Assembly (NCBI GenBank): GCA_040357565.1
Contig: JBDODJ010000001.1
DNA length: 64,000 bases
From: Cercozoa sp. M6MM
Lineage: Eukaryota; Endomyxa: Ascetosporea
Reading direction: 5' to 3' (one strand)
The notes beneath the pieces are model-generated. The model worked only from the letters and a program-made list of their open reading frames with translations, did not search any database and was not told the origin of the DNA. Positions 13,564 to 26,932 of the stretch are shown here, one piece after another. Made by a program: the position numbers and the translations under genes. Positions within the stretch are counted from its first letter, which is position 1. The number at the start of each line of letters is the position of its first letter.

Positions 13564-14227
13564 GCCGAGTTAAACGAGAAAAATGTGCACACCTGACATG
13601 TCCCAGCACCGCTCAGTCTCTGTAAATTTCCCGAGTCGTCCATCGCACGGCATCGCATCCGATCGATCAACACAACTTAAGACCTGTTGCGTTGGCTAAC
13701 TAAATTATTTTCATTTATTAACTGACCTACCGTACGCTAGTGACCGTTGTATCTCGAGCTCAACGCCGGGCTTTCTTCCGTTAGCCAGTTCAACCGAACT
13801 TGAACCAACTGAACTAAACGAAGCTTGGGCAATTCATCAGTGGGCTGATTCAAAGTGTCATGAAGGGTCCCGCCGGCCGAAAGAACCACTTCCGAAAGCG
13901 AAAGCCGATGCGGCGTACTGCGAACGAAAAGAAACGAAAACGTGCAGATAAAAAACTGAAATCGTATTGTGTCGAAGCATCCTCATACACTGGCACGGAC
14001 ATCCTCAGCTTGCACGCGACGCTGTGCCGCCGCCGAGGCAGTTTTCGACACAGCTAGTGCCTAAGTATGAGAATGAAATAACATATACTGAATTGTGCAC
14101 AAGAACAGGGTACGGCAGCATTCGACAAAAAGGAACGAATCAGCGACCAGTCGCCTGAGCCTTCCTTCGCACTCTGGGAAATAAACAACGATAGGAATAA
14201 ACCAACATACATACACAGCTACAAAAG
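13564..14227. other. Tail-to-tail intergenic region with one basic small ORF
   Basis: Lies between the CDCA7-type gene (+) and the small GTPase gene (-). The only item of note is a 65-codon + frame at 13860-14057 beginning MKGPAGRKNHFRKRKPMRR, extremely rich in Lys and Arg near its N-end. It has an ATG and no visible intron, but no family resemblance, and may be chance or a 3' UTR. Confidence 0.3.
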
Positions 14228-14938
14228 CTACAGGTAAAGTACGACATAGGCCACTTCGCAGTGGATAGGCAGAGACAGAGGTATCCTCTCAGCCGATGAG
14301 GTGTCGCACTTGTTGGCCACGAGAAGGATGGGAGGCAAGTCAACGCCGCTGCTGTTTCTGGGAGCTGATCGACTCGGAGTAAAGTCCGGTCTGGCGCACA
14401 GTGATCCGCTACACAAGATAAACCGTTTCCAGAGCAGTTCTCTGGTGTCTTAAAAAGATGAAACAAACACACTGTTCTGCAAATGACAGCAGTCGCTGAA
14501 CTGTCTCGTTGAGGAAACGCTTGGTCCGAACTGCTGGACTGCCGCTGTCGAAAACGATCAGAATTACGTGCACGCCTGTCAGTAAGACTTCGCTGAAGAA
14601 TGAGCATTAAACATGCGCCAAGTTAATCAATGACACGCAATACAACATGGAAGCGTCGACGACTTCCAAGAATTCAATCACTGTGTCGCCTTCCTAAAGA
14701 AAATAAACAATCTACCCACTCGACATCATCCAAGGAGAAACGCACTCACAGTACCATCATGCAGTTCATTTCAAAGTATGGACTTGGCCGTGTGTCTGGT
14801 GTTTGACCCTGCCAAGAGTTTGAATCGATGGCCACAGAATGTACAGTATGTTCAAACCATGAGACGCTGCACAAGTGCGCTTTTGCCGACACCAGAGTCC
14901 CCCAAAACGGCAACTCGTATAGCTGTTTCTGTATTCAT
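14228..14938 (-). CDS. Small Ras-superfamily GTPase, atypical Rab-like
   Basis: The protein starts MNTETAIRVAVLGDSGVGKS, a clear P-loop (GxxxxGKS). Following exons join as GQTPDTRPSPYFEMNCMM, EGDTVIEFLEVVDASMLYC, EVLLTGVHVILIVFDSGSPA plus a helix FLNETVQRLL, then a final exon with VDLPPILLVANKCD, the NKxD base-recognition motif. The Walker-B/switch II region reads EFLEVVDAS instead of the usual WDxxGQ, as in atypical Rab-like GTPases such as RABL3, so hydrolysis may be weak. The last exon runs to TAG at 14228-14230, giving IPLSLPIHCEVAYVVLYL as C-end with no prenylation CaaX or CC; a further intron there is possible. The join into the last exon is uncertain. The gene diverges from the FAM136A-like gene. 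Confidence 0.72.
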
Positions 14939-15236
14939 GGCATCAGCACACGTATACACTTCCTCAAAGTGCCCGATCGTGCTGATACACGTTGTGTAAC
15001 AACTTTGGCTCAAACAGATTCCATTTTGATTCATAAAATAAAGAGTGCTCGACGCACGTTCCGACCTGAACACTACACGTGTACGCATCTAGTCTGTTCC
15101 GCGGAACTTTGCGTAGTCTCATATTAAGTGCGAAAGAGCGAGAAAATCGAACAGGTACTCATGATTTTTGCAGTCCAAGCAGACGCTTGTGTTTTCTAAA
15201 ATTATTCCCTTGTGTTTCGTGTGCAGAGAAACTAAA

Positions 15237-15901
15237 ATGAACTCGGATCTCCAGCAGAACATCATGAACCTGCAGCAGCAGTTCGAGGAGGTGCAGAACG
15301 ACATTGGTGTCAAGGCCTTCCCGCTGATGAAGGACATGCACAACTGCATGGCGCGGTGCTACGACGCCTCAAGCATGGAGCAGGGTGCTTTAATATTAAT
15401 ATATGTATTGAATGTAAGCATGGAGCAGGGTGCTATAAATATCATACATTCAATACATCTCTGTTTTTATTTGTTTTATTTTTTTTAATTTGTGACTTCG
15501 CTTAACTTTTGTTTAAGTTCTTTTCTGTTGTTGAGCAGCCGAGGCATGCCAGGCCGACTGCACGCAGAGGGTCGCCGCTCTGCAGCAGGACGTGCAGTCC
15601 GGCATGCAGCGCGTGCAGCAGCAGGTCTCGATGTGCTTCGAGCAGTGCAACGTAACCTCCCGTGTTTTTCACAGTGGGGCACATTGCTACTGTTTATTTT
15701 GTGCTTGAGACAGCTCGGCGCCAGCTCGACGGGCGAGGTTGATGAGGCCGCTTTGTCGCAGTGCGCTTCTTCGTGCTGTCAGCAGGTGCGTTTTTCCTCT
15801 GAGTCTCACATCTGACTTGCGTGATTGGAAGTGGTTGTTCTCGACAGGGCCACGGCCTCCTGTTCCAGTTCCGTGATTCGATCGTGTCACGTCATTTCTA
15901 A
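15237..15901 (+). CDS. FAM136A-like (DUF842) mitochondrial CX3C protein
   Basis: FAM136A proteins are small helical mitochondrial proteins with paired CX3C motifs. The first exon from 15237 gives MNSDLQQNIMNLQQQFEEVQ and ...NCMARCYDASSMEQ. A GTGCTT intron leads to AEACQADCTQRVAALQQDV and SMCFEQCN; the third exon gives LGASSTGEVDEAALSQCASS followed by CCQQ. Four CX3C pairs (CMARC, CQADC, CFEQC, CASSC) are present. The last exon is ambiguous: an acceptor at about 15847 gives GHGLLFQFRDSIVSRHF and TAA at 15899-15901; another with the same ACAG/GGCCA context at about 15966 gives GQYDKDGSP and a longer tail. I chose the nearer one. Length (about 140 aa) fits the family. Confidence 0.75.
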
Positions 15902-16078
15902 GCTTGCTCAGTCATTCTGTCTTGTGCCGTATCGCCGTTTTAGTCGAGTTCAATTTTGGCTTACAGGGCCAGTACGACAAAGATGGGTCTCCGGCAGTTA
16001 CGTTACTTTTGCGTATAAATTATGTTAGGTGTAGCGTTGTCAGTTAGTCAAGTCTCTCATCTGACTACTCTACACTAT

Positions 16079-17170
16079 TTAGTAGTTGGAAGAAACGGAA
16101 AGTCGCCGTGGTGGTCGCCGTGCATGTGTCAGTGAGCGTCTCGTCGACGCGCTACTCCTTGATGCAACTAAACTTCGACGCAGCGTGCCTGCGCCTGCCT
16201 TTTGTGGGACGTTTTTGCCTTTGACTTCAGATCCGCGCTTCGCTATCCGCCTTGTTGCGCATGCAGCTCCTTGCCCCTTTCTTGGCTGAGAGCTCGACGG
16301 GGTCTCATGATCAGCGTCGGTAGTCAAGTTTGGTGATGAAGCTTGCCGAGCGCGCAGTGTTTCGAGCTCTCGTCTTGCGTCTTCCAGCTGCTGCTCTAAG
16401 GATTCAAAGCTTTCAAAGACTTTCAGTTTGCCAGCATCGTTTCCCAGTGACAATCTCCTGACAACCCGCTGCTGTCTTTCGCGTCTCCTAGCGTTTTCTT
16501 GGAGTGCTCTCTTTGCCGACAACTTTGCCAGCGACAACTCCTTTGTTCTCTGCTTGAGCTGCCTTCGAAGTTCTTCGGACACATCTCGCGTCTTTCTCAA
16601 CGAAATCTTGAGATCTAAATTTTCAGCAAGATTGCAATTGTGCGCGACGGATCCTAGTATTGTAGTATACGCGCTTTCGCTTGGATTTCAAACTCACCTG
16701 CATTTTCCAACCTCAGCGCGCGAACCTCCGCTTGGCTAGTGAAGAAACTTTGCTCCTGTTTGCGAATTAGCTCGTCGAGCTGCCTTTGAATACACTCCTT
16801 TTCGGTGCACACTTCACTGAACTGCGCTTCCAAACGCTGAACCGCGGTTTCGTAGGCCTTCACCACTCTCTGGTCAATTTCTGGAGTTTCACACTGTCAA
16901 TTTCACCCCCCCCCCCCCCCACACACACACACACACAGCACCTGCTTCACCACTCCCATCATTCTAGACAGATAAATTACCCAAGGAAGCATCCAATTGC
17001 TTTTGTAGCTCGAGGCAGTGCTCACGGTGTTTCTTTAAGCACAGGTGCATGTCTTCGACCGGTGCTTCAGCTGCGTGTTCCTCTCGTTGAGAATGCAGGG
17101 TTTCACCGAGCGAAGCGGATCGGGACATTTGATCTTCCAAACGCACGAATGCCCCAGTCCCAGAAGGCAT
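16079..17170 (-). CDS. Coiled-coil protein with basic C-terminus
   Basis: Unrecognised. The proposed start (Met at 17170) opens MPSGTGAFVRLEDQMSRS, though the frame stays open upstream so the true start could be further 5'. The first exon ends CLELQKQLDASLG; an intron containing a GT-repeat and a G-run leads to EIDQRVVKAYETAVQRLEAQ and FSEVCTEKECIQRQLDELIR; a third exon starts DLKISLRKTRDVSEELRRQ. Heptad-like Leu/Glu/Lys spacing runs through all three exons, including EQQLEDARRELETL. The last 80 residues are Ser/Arg-rich and basic (RRSLTHARRPPRRLSVSS), stop TAA at 16079-16081. It shares a 204-bp divergent interval with the TTLL4-like gene, which may hint at a ciliary or centriolar role; that is only inference. 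Confidence 0.6.
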
Positions 17171-17374
17171 GTTTCTCGTGACGCAGCAAGGTCTCGACTG
17201 TTTGTTTAAGCCTCGTGTTTCGTCTGTCAGGATCTGAAAATTTACTCCACTCCCTGGCTCGCTCCGCGCGGATGCACACGAATCCAACCCCGGAAACCTG
17301 AGGTGTGATCCGGGGCAGTGACGGGTATTTTCCAGCTGTTCATAGGCCTATCAAGTTCCAGTGTCGCCGATTTG
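17171..17374. promoter_or_regulatory. Divergent promoter interval with TCCGCGCGGA palindrome
   Basis: 204 bp between the coiled-coil gene (-) and the TTLL4-like gene (+). The 10-bp palindrome TCCGCGCGGA sits at 17263-17272, one of six copies in the window and the only one in a start-to-start interval. Confidence 0.4.
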
Positions 17375-20436
<3,062 letters not shown>

Positions 20437-21240
20437 TTTGTGCAATATGTCTTGTATTGGTACCCAATGCTGCTTTTACGTGGTAATGACGGTCCCAAAA
20501 ATCAAGTGATTGCTTCAGTCAAATTGATCGATCAGTGATTGGTCATAAGCCATCGTGCTCGCGCGGGAGCCAAACAAACAAAGCAGAACTTTGCCACAAT
20601 CAGAATTTCTCCAATTTTCTCTGCTGAGGCAGACCCCTCGTGTTCGGACGAGAGGATAGCTGTGTTAGGTGCGTTTTTAGCGACTTATGTGCCTTTCTTT
20701 TTTGAAGGCACCAAACAATTTGCTTGACTCCCATGTGCTCGTAGAAACTTCAGGCAAGCACCTTTGACCGACAGAAAGATGAACATTAGTGTAAGCCGGC
20801 TATCTTTTGATTGCTCTTTACTGTACCGTCTCGTCGCACTCGAGCGAGTTTCAAAGGCCGAAACATTTGTTTTTTTTCACCCGCGTGGTACCGTTTGCAA
20901 AACCCCAGTGATCGATCCAGCAGGTTTTGTGTTCTGAAATCCTCGATTCAGCACTTCCTTTGCAACTGTTGGCCTACTGGAATCTTTCCGTCGTTTTGCA
21001 GTTGGATACTGTGCCAACGTCGTCGCACCCTCCACCTGTTTTAGTCCGCGCTCGAGATGCCTGTTCTTTCCCGTGGAAGCAGCACGGCTTCGCTGTCGTT
21101 TGATGTGCGTTTGATTATTTTGACTGCTTTAGAGTCGCGTTTGCAACAGTGCACTTCAATTTTGCATCCTCTTGGTTTTTTTGGAGGAACTGTGGTGCCA
21201 AAGGACTTGAGTCACCTTTTGCACGTTTATTCTGTAGCGC
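20437..21240. other. Intergenic, no gene seen
   Basis: About 800 bp between two head-to-tail + genes. Several 60-80 codon frames exist but none shows conserved residues or coding-like composition. It should hold the TTLL4-like 3' end and the RGS-gene promoter. Confidence 0.4.
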
Positions 21241-22273
21241 ATGTCGTCACTGTCTCCAATCTCGGAGACAGACACTGTGTCGGAGCCTGACTTCTCACTC
21301 ATGGTGGAGGAGTCATCTTCGGGCAGTCTGCTGACGCCAGTGACGCTCGAGCAAGTCATGCGCGACGAGATGCTGTTGCAGTGCTTTGGGCACTTCTTGG
21401 ATCGTATCATGTGCCGCGAGAACCTCGACTTTCTGCTTGCCGTACGCGGCTACGAGCGCCTGTGCGAGTTGACCAAAAAGGCGTCACGCTCCAGCAAGGC
21501 CGCCGCGCAGATCTACTACACATTTTTGCACGAGGACTGCGCTCGACCGGTGAACCTGTCGGCGGAGTCAATGTCCAAGATAATGCGTCGCCTGCAGCGT
21601 CGCAAGAAGTACCAACCGCTCATGTTCCGCTCGCTGCGCAAGGAGGTGCAGCATCTTCTCGAAACCGACTCGATCCCCAAGTTTTGCCGCTCCTCCGAGT
21701 ACCGCGTCTACGCCGACGAACGCATGAACGAGCTGCGTGCCGAGGCGCTGCGACTTGATACCGAAGCCGGTGCGACTCCGACCGTGAGTTCCGTTTCTCT
21801 GGTCTCGTGTGCTTTGTCCTCGAGGATATTGGTTGTGTTGACAGAAGAAGAAGTTGAGCCGCTTCCGTCGCTGGCGCCAGCGCCGCTCTGCGTCGACGTC
21901 GTCGATCAACTCGGACTCGTCAGATGCGTCGGACAATGGCACGACCAGCTCTCCGACAGATGATTCTGAGCTCGAGCACGAAGACGGCGACTCCACGCTC
22001 GGAAGCAACATCGACGAGCTCGAGCTCGACTTTGACGATATGTCTATCGCCTCCGAGGACAGCAGGTATGCTCCTTTTTATCTAACTTCTCGCTCCCCTA
22101 GTGTCTTAAAGCCTAGCTTATGATGCTTGGCTTGGTGTGGCAGTGCGGCTGGCTCTGAGACGGGACGACTATCTTCAACTCGAATCGTAGAATTCCGCGC
22201 AGAGATTGGCGCTGACGACGACCCCGAGTGTATTTACCACCCTATCGCAACCTTGTTTGATGCAACTGAATGA
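21241..22273 (+). CDS. RGS-domain protein (regulator of G-protein signalling)
   Basis: RGS domains speed GTP hydrolysis by heterotrimeric G-alpha subunits at the plasma membrane. Exons 21241-21783, 21845-22065 and 22144-22273 join in frame. Residues about 37-165 form the RGS domain: LEQVMRDEMLLQCFGHFLDR, CRENLDFLLAVRGYERL, AQIYYTFLHEDCARPVNLS, an FRSLRKEVQHLLETDSIPKF helix and CRSSEYRVY, with the usual spacing of E-N-L-x-F and F-x-x-S-x-x-Y. After the domain comes a basic KKKLSRFRRWRQRRSAS block, then a long acidic Ser/Asp/Glu tail ending IYHPIATLFDATE. No DEP, GGL or kinase domain is present, so it is a simple RGS protein. Presence implies heterotrimeric G-protein signalling in this organism. 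Confidence 0.92.
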
Positions 22274-23147
22274 GTGATATTCTGCAGTGTTACGCATGAT
22301 GGACATTCTCACGCAAGGTGCAACGAAGAGGTATCTTACGCTCAGTGCCGAGAAGCCTTGGATCGAGAAACACCCGCCTTTGTTGTAGCAGTCGCCCAGG
22401 GATTGCGGATGTGGGCGTTGTCCGTGCTCGCAGTCCACGCAGTGCCTTTTAAGTGCTCACATCGTCGCACTCACACTCGCACTCACACTCACACTCACAG
22501 CTTCGTATTTATTCATCGCAAGTGAGAGACAAACTCACTCGGTGCACATTCAGTGCCAACGCACTCTATTGTTTGATTTATCGCAGCCACCCGAACCCTC
22601 AGTGACAGAAACAGTGACTCGTCTCGTCCAAAAACTCCTGTTCTCGCTGGCTTCGTTCGCGGTGACACTTCAATTGTTCCAACAGTTCTTCCCAGCTCTT
22701 TGTCTTCGCCTGTCGTGCCATCAGGCTTGAACACTCGAAACCCCAAAACGGACTTGCTTCTCCTCTACCGTTCCCTCGTCATTTATTCCCTTACATTACT
22801 GCCAAGCCCTCTCTGAGTCAATCAGTCTGCAAAGTAAGCGAAATCTTCTTGTAGATGGCAGTTTGCGCTCTTCGCGAAGCAATCTGATCATCGTGTCAGC
22901 CAACTGAATGCTTCAGTTCAACCGGGGAATAGGCCGAAGCGTGAGCCCTTTTATAAGTTTGTCGGTACTGCAGCATAGCGCAGCAGGCTGACTGTCAGTT
23001 GTGACAGTTGTTGTTCAGTAAACCATCACTGCAGATCACAAAATCGAAAACAGAAAATTTTGTCTCCAACGGGCAGCTTCTTCCCTTGCTGTTTTCACTT
23101 GCCCCAAACAGATCTCTGTAACCCCCAAAATTCGTTCCTTTTTCTGC
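22274..23147. other. Intergenic, no gene seen
   Basis: About 870 bp. Short CAC/CACACT tract at about 22470-22500. A minus-strand 77-codon frame at 22513-22746 was considered but has no supporting motif. Confidence 0.4.
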
Positions 23148-26100
23148 ATGGGCGTGCTTAGATACGCTGCTTTAGCGCTTGCCACGACATGTGCGGCTGG
23201 CCCTGACTTTGAATTGTACGTGATTCTGTCTCCGCGAAAAATGATCGTTCGTGCTCCATTTTATGCGCTTTTCTTCAGCCGCAGCGGCGGTTTGCTCCCC
23301 TGCTACACAACCACGCGCAGCGAAATCAAGAGTAGTTTTATCTTCGTGAATTGAAACGAGTCAGGCATCAGAGCGTATTTGCACAGGTGCCGCAGAGAAG
23401 GCTTACGTTCCGTTGGAGTTGGACCTGAGCTACTCCGCCGAGTTGAGCAAGAACACGACGTCGGCAGTGATCTCAGTGCAAGCACCCGGTAGCATTGGTG
23501 GCGGGAACTTCTCGTCCTTCCGTGTATTCAACAACACTGGCGGTACTGTTTTGGTCATTGTCGTTGGATATAAAGATCGATCCTGTTGTATCGTGTGTAT
23601 CTAAATTTACAGAAAACCACTTGCCGATTCCGCCTCGACAGACGGCGTTGTCGGCTGATGAGTTCGAAGGTATGCCACGCGTGCACAACAGCAGCAACTA
23701 CGTCATCTATCTCAATGCTACCGACATTGAACGCATCCGACGTTTCGCCATGCTCTCTGTAAATGAATGTGCTTCTCCCATAGGGCATCTTTTATACATC
23801 CGCTTTAGAACGAAACGAGCGAACGAGACGAAACTGGACGTCACTGGACACCTGTGGACCTTGTGGTAGGACAATCATTAATCGGTATGGCACCTTTATT
23901 TTATTTTTTGCAGCTGTCGGCCGAAAATAACTCGACTCACACCGTGCAACAACAAACGGCATCTGTTCGCGTCGAGACGCACTGTCGTTTTGCGCGTCCG
24001 CACGATGCGGTATACATGACCTGGCTTAATCTTTGTTTGCTTGATGTGGCGGTTTTATTCTCCACAGGACGTGCCCGAGGCCGGTCTGCGAGTGCTTGGT
24101 CCCACTGGCGGTTTCATTTTTGAGTACATTTGCCTGTTTTCCGACTCGTGTTAAGGGAGCGTTTATACTTCTGTACTGCCCCTTTGTACAGTAGCTGCTA
24201 CGGACAAAACTCCACAGATCTGGCGACGATCGTTGTCGAACCTGCACTGGGTACAGTGTTCGTGTTTTCTTCTAGCATCCTTGTTGTATCTCTGTCTGCA
24301 AAGAAAACGACAAGTACTTTCACCAAGTGGAAGTTTCCTTTGAAGGCAACAGCCTCCTCAACGTTTCCGGATACGGTGATTCTAGTCTATGCCGGTCTGG
24401 TTCCTATATATCTACGATACACGTAGGCTCGACACCACGTGTGCAAGTGCCTCTGTCTCCAAACCTCAAGACAAGCTTGCTTGTACAGTTGTATATACGA
24501 GCTTGCTTGTACAGTGAAAGGCACATATCGCTTGCAGAAGAGCAAGGAGGTACCATTCAACGTGTCCGTGTTTTTGTACGACAATGTTACTGCGTTCGAA
24601 CTCGGCGATCGCGACTCGAGTCGGCTTCGTTTGCAGCAGCTAATCGCTGTACCATCTGTCTACGGTTTTGCTGTAATTTTTTACCAGTGAGGAAGTCCGT
24701 TGAGCACAGGTTCGTCACAACAACAACACTGTCACCCGTGCAGAGGTCTTGCGACACCTGCCTGACCAGTCAGGTAGGAATTAAAGAAAACCTGGGCATC
24801 CTTGAGAATCAAATAGCTTGTGTGTTTGTAGTCTTTTACCTACCAGGGTACGAGCTATACTACAGCCAGGCGCAGCAACTGCACATCAGTCACCGCAACG
24901 ACGACATCTATGTCAAAAGCTATGGACGGAGTGCGTCGTTTGACTGTACACTTTACATTGCTCAACTGTTTGTTTATCACGCTGTGCGGCTAAGCCCTCT
25001 CTTTGTTGGTAGTCGGAGGCGTTGCTTCGTTCAGCAACTTGCCTGGCTGCTCACCGTATTACTGAGTACAGACACCGATCGGCTTAAACAAAAGTTGTTT
25101 GTTGTCCCTGTAGGGAGCTTCTTTCGCGACACTCGGCCGTCTACTTCGACAAGTTTGGCGTACTAACAGTTTTGCCTTTTTTTTGCTGATGACGCATTAA
25201 CTGTATGTGAACAGGATCAAATTGTGCCCACTGGCATTGATCTGCCGTATTTTCTGCCAAAGATTGACTTGACTCGACCTGACCTGACTTGACTTGACTT
25301 GACTTGCTCAGCCTTAAAATTGGAAATTTGGTGCCGCTGCTTCGTACCTCGCCAGTTGCGGTAAGTTTCTCCGGTTCCGCTGGATACTGGAGGTGCGACA
25401 AGTCAGTGAGTGCAGGTGGAATCGCTACTACGCGCCATGGCAGGCGAGTTCCTGCAGCCGCTGACTGAAGTTGTCGCACACGTCGTATGCTGCCCTTGTT
25501 TTGTGTTTAAGTCATTTATTTAGTACGCATGCTTGCAGACACTGTCGCAAGAGGAGAGCGAAGCACTTGAGTCCACATGTGCCGAATGTTGCATCAGTCG
25601 CGCCGTTCTTTCTTTGGTGGGTTCAGTTTTCATTTTGTGTCAATATGCATCATGTGATGTACTTTCAGTCGCGTGTGCCCACGATGATTCAAGCCAACTT
25701 CACATTGATTGGTGCCAAGTGCCCCTTCAACGGGCAAGTGTATGTTGACTTCGAGAGTTTAAACATACATATCATAGTACATGTGTTTGTGCAGTATTCA
25801 CGAGCCGTCCCTGTCGGTCAGTGTGCGCACTGACGTGCATGCGACCAGTCCGGTAGCGTAGTGTGCACAATCAAGTGAACTAAACTATTGATATACCTGA
25901 GTTGAGAACTGTAGGGAACACGCGCACTGCGTCTGCAACAAGCCGGCTATGTCCATGGTACAGACAGTTGCACGAGTACAGTTCTTGCAGTCGAGCAAGT
26001 CAAATTTGTTCTTTGCAGGTCACCGTTCGTTGGATATAATCTTGGATCGCTTGTCGTTTGAGTTTGCGCCCGCTGCTCTGGTGCTTTCGCAGTGATTAAA

Positions 26101-26551
26101 ACTTGAGTGCTGTTGCTAGTGCGCTGACTGACTGTCCTCACAATGCACAGAAACACGGCAAGGTGCTGGCCTCCGTGGTGGGACCGGCCGGCTTCTCACA
26201 GCGAGTGGCACTGTCGCTGTCGCCGTCCGAACCGTGTCCCACGTACTACAACAACGTGCCAGAGTCGATGCGGACTTTCCTTGCTGAAGTAAGCTTCACA
26301 CCCAATTTGTGCCATGCCATGCTTTCTTTCAATAGCTGTGCGGTGACGATGTCAACAATCTGCCGATGCGGCCAGACACTCCAGACACTCACGTACTACC
26401 AAAACCTACCAGCTAGGCTCCTGTATTTGTGTTTGTGCCTGAATGGCTTGCTGTATCTGGATAGGACGGGGCAGCACACCGAGACCGAGTGACGATCGTC
26501 GCCACGGTCCTGCTAGTGACTGCGTACACCGTGCTAGCGGCAGTGCTCTAA
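23148..26551 (+). CDS. Large type I membrane protein, unknown family
   Basis: Not recognised. It opens with a signal-peptide-like MGVLRYAALALATTCAAG, then PDFEF through an 11-nt exon (23280-23290) that keeps frame to RSGGAAEKAYVPLELDLSY. At least 16 short exons follow: FSSFRVFNNTG, ENHLPIPPRQTALSADEFEG, NSSNYVIYLNATDIERIRRF, DVPEAGLRVLGPTGGFIF, DSCYGQNSTDLATIVVEPAL, HQVEVSFEGNSLLNVSGY, EVPFNVSVFLYDNVTAFEL, GYELYYSQAQQLHISHRNDD, TLIGAKCPFNGQ and SVVGPAGFSQRVALSLSPSE. The many N-x-S/T sequons and beta-like strands suggest a glycosylated ectodomain. The final exon gives DGAAHRDR then VTIVATVLLVTAYTVLAAVL and TAA at 26549-26551: one C-terminal membrane segment with no cytoplasmic tail. Exons between about 24700 and 26100 are only partly resolved. 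A secreted-surface role is inference. Confidence 0.6.
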
Positions 26552-26932
26552 GTTCACGTGCACCCCGCTCGACACCTGAGGCACGGCAGCTGCTACGCTA
26601 CAAATAGTCACATCACGTTCCTTTCACTGGCAAACGTCAGCAACACGTTAGTTGGAGAATTCTCTACGTTCATAGTATTTAGTTAGTTAGTTGAGTCTTC
26701 TAGGAAACCAACTATGTAGTTTCCCTGCACCAGCGCAGTCTGGAGTGGGTCACAACTACGTTCATAGTAAGTCTCCGTTCCAACGTAGGTATTGCGTTGA
26801 ATGCTCACGTCAATAGATCAAGATCATACTGCTACAGTACGCACGGAAACTACACGTCGTCCTCACGCTCGAGCTCACTCGACTCCGTGCGATGGAACAA
26901 TCCACTTTACACACCCACACAGCTACTTGCGT
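26552..26932. other. Tail-to-tail intergenic region
   Basis: About 380 bp between two converging genes. I see nothing in it beyond short T/TAGT repeats near 26680-26695. Confidence 0.4.

Noticed and set aside
13860-14057. Small basic protein MKGPAGRKNHFRKRKP as a ribosomal protein
   Set aside because: Basic composition only; no match to any ribosomal protein signature that I know, and it lies in a tail-to-tail 3' region.
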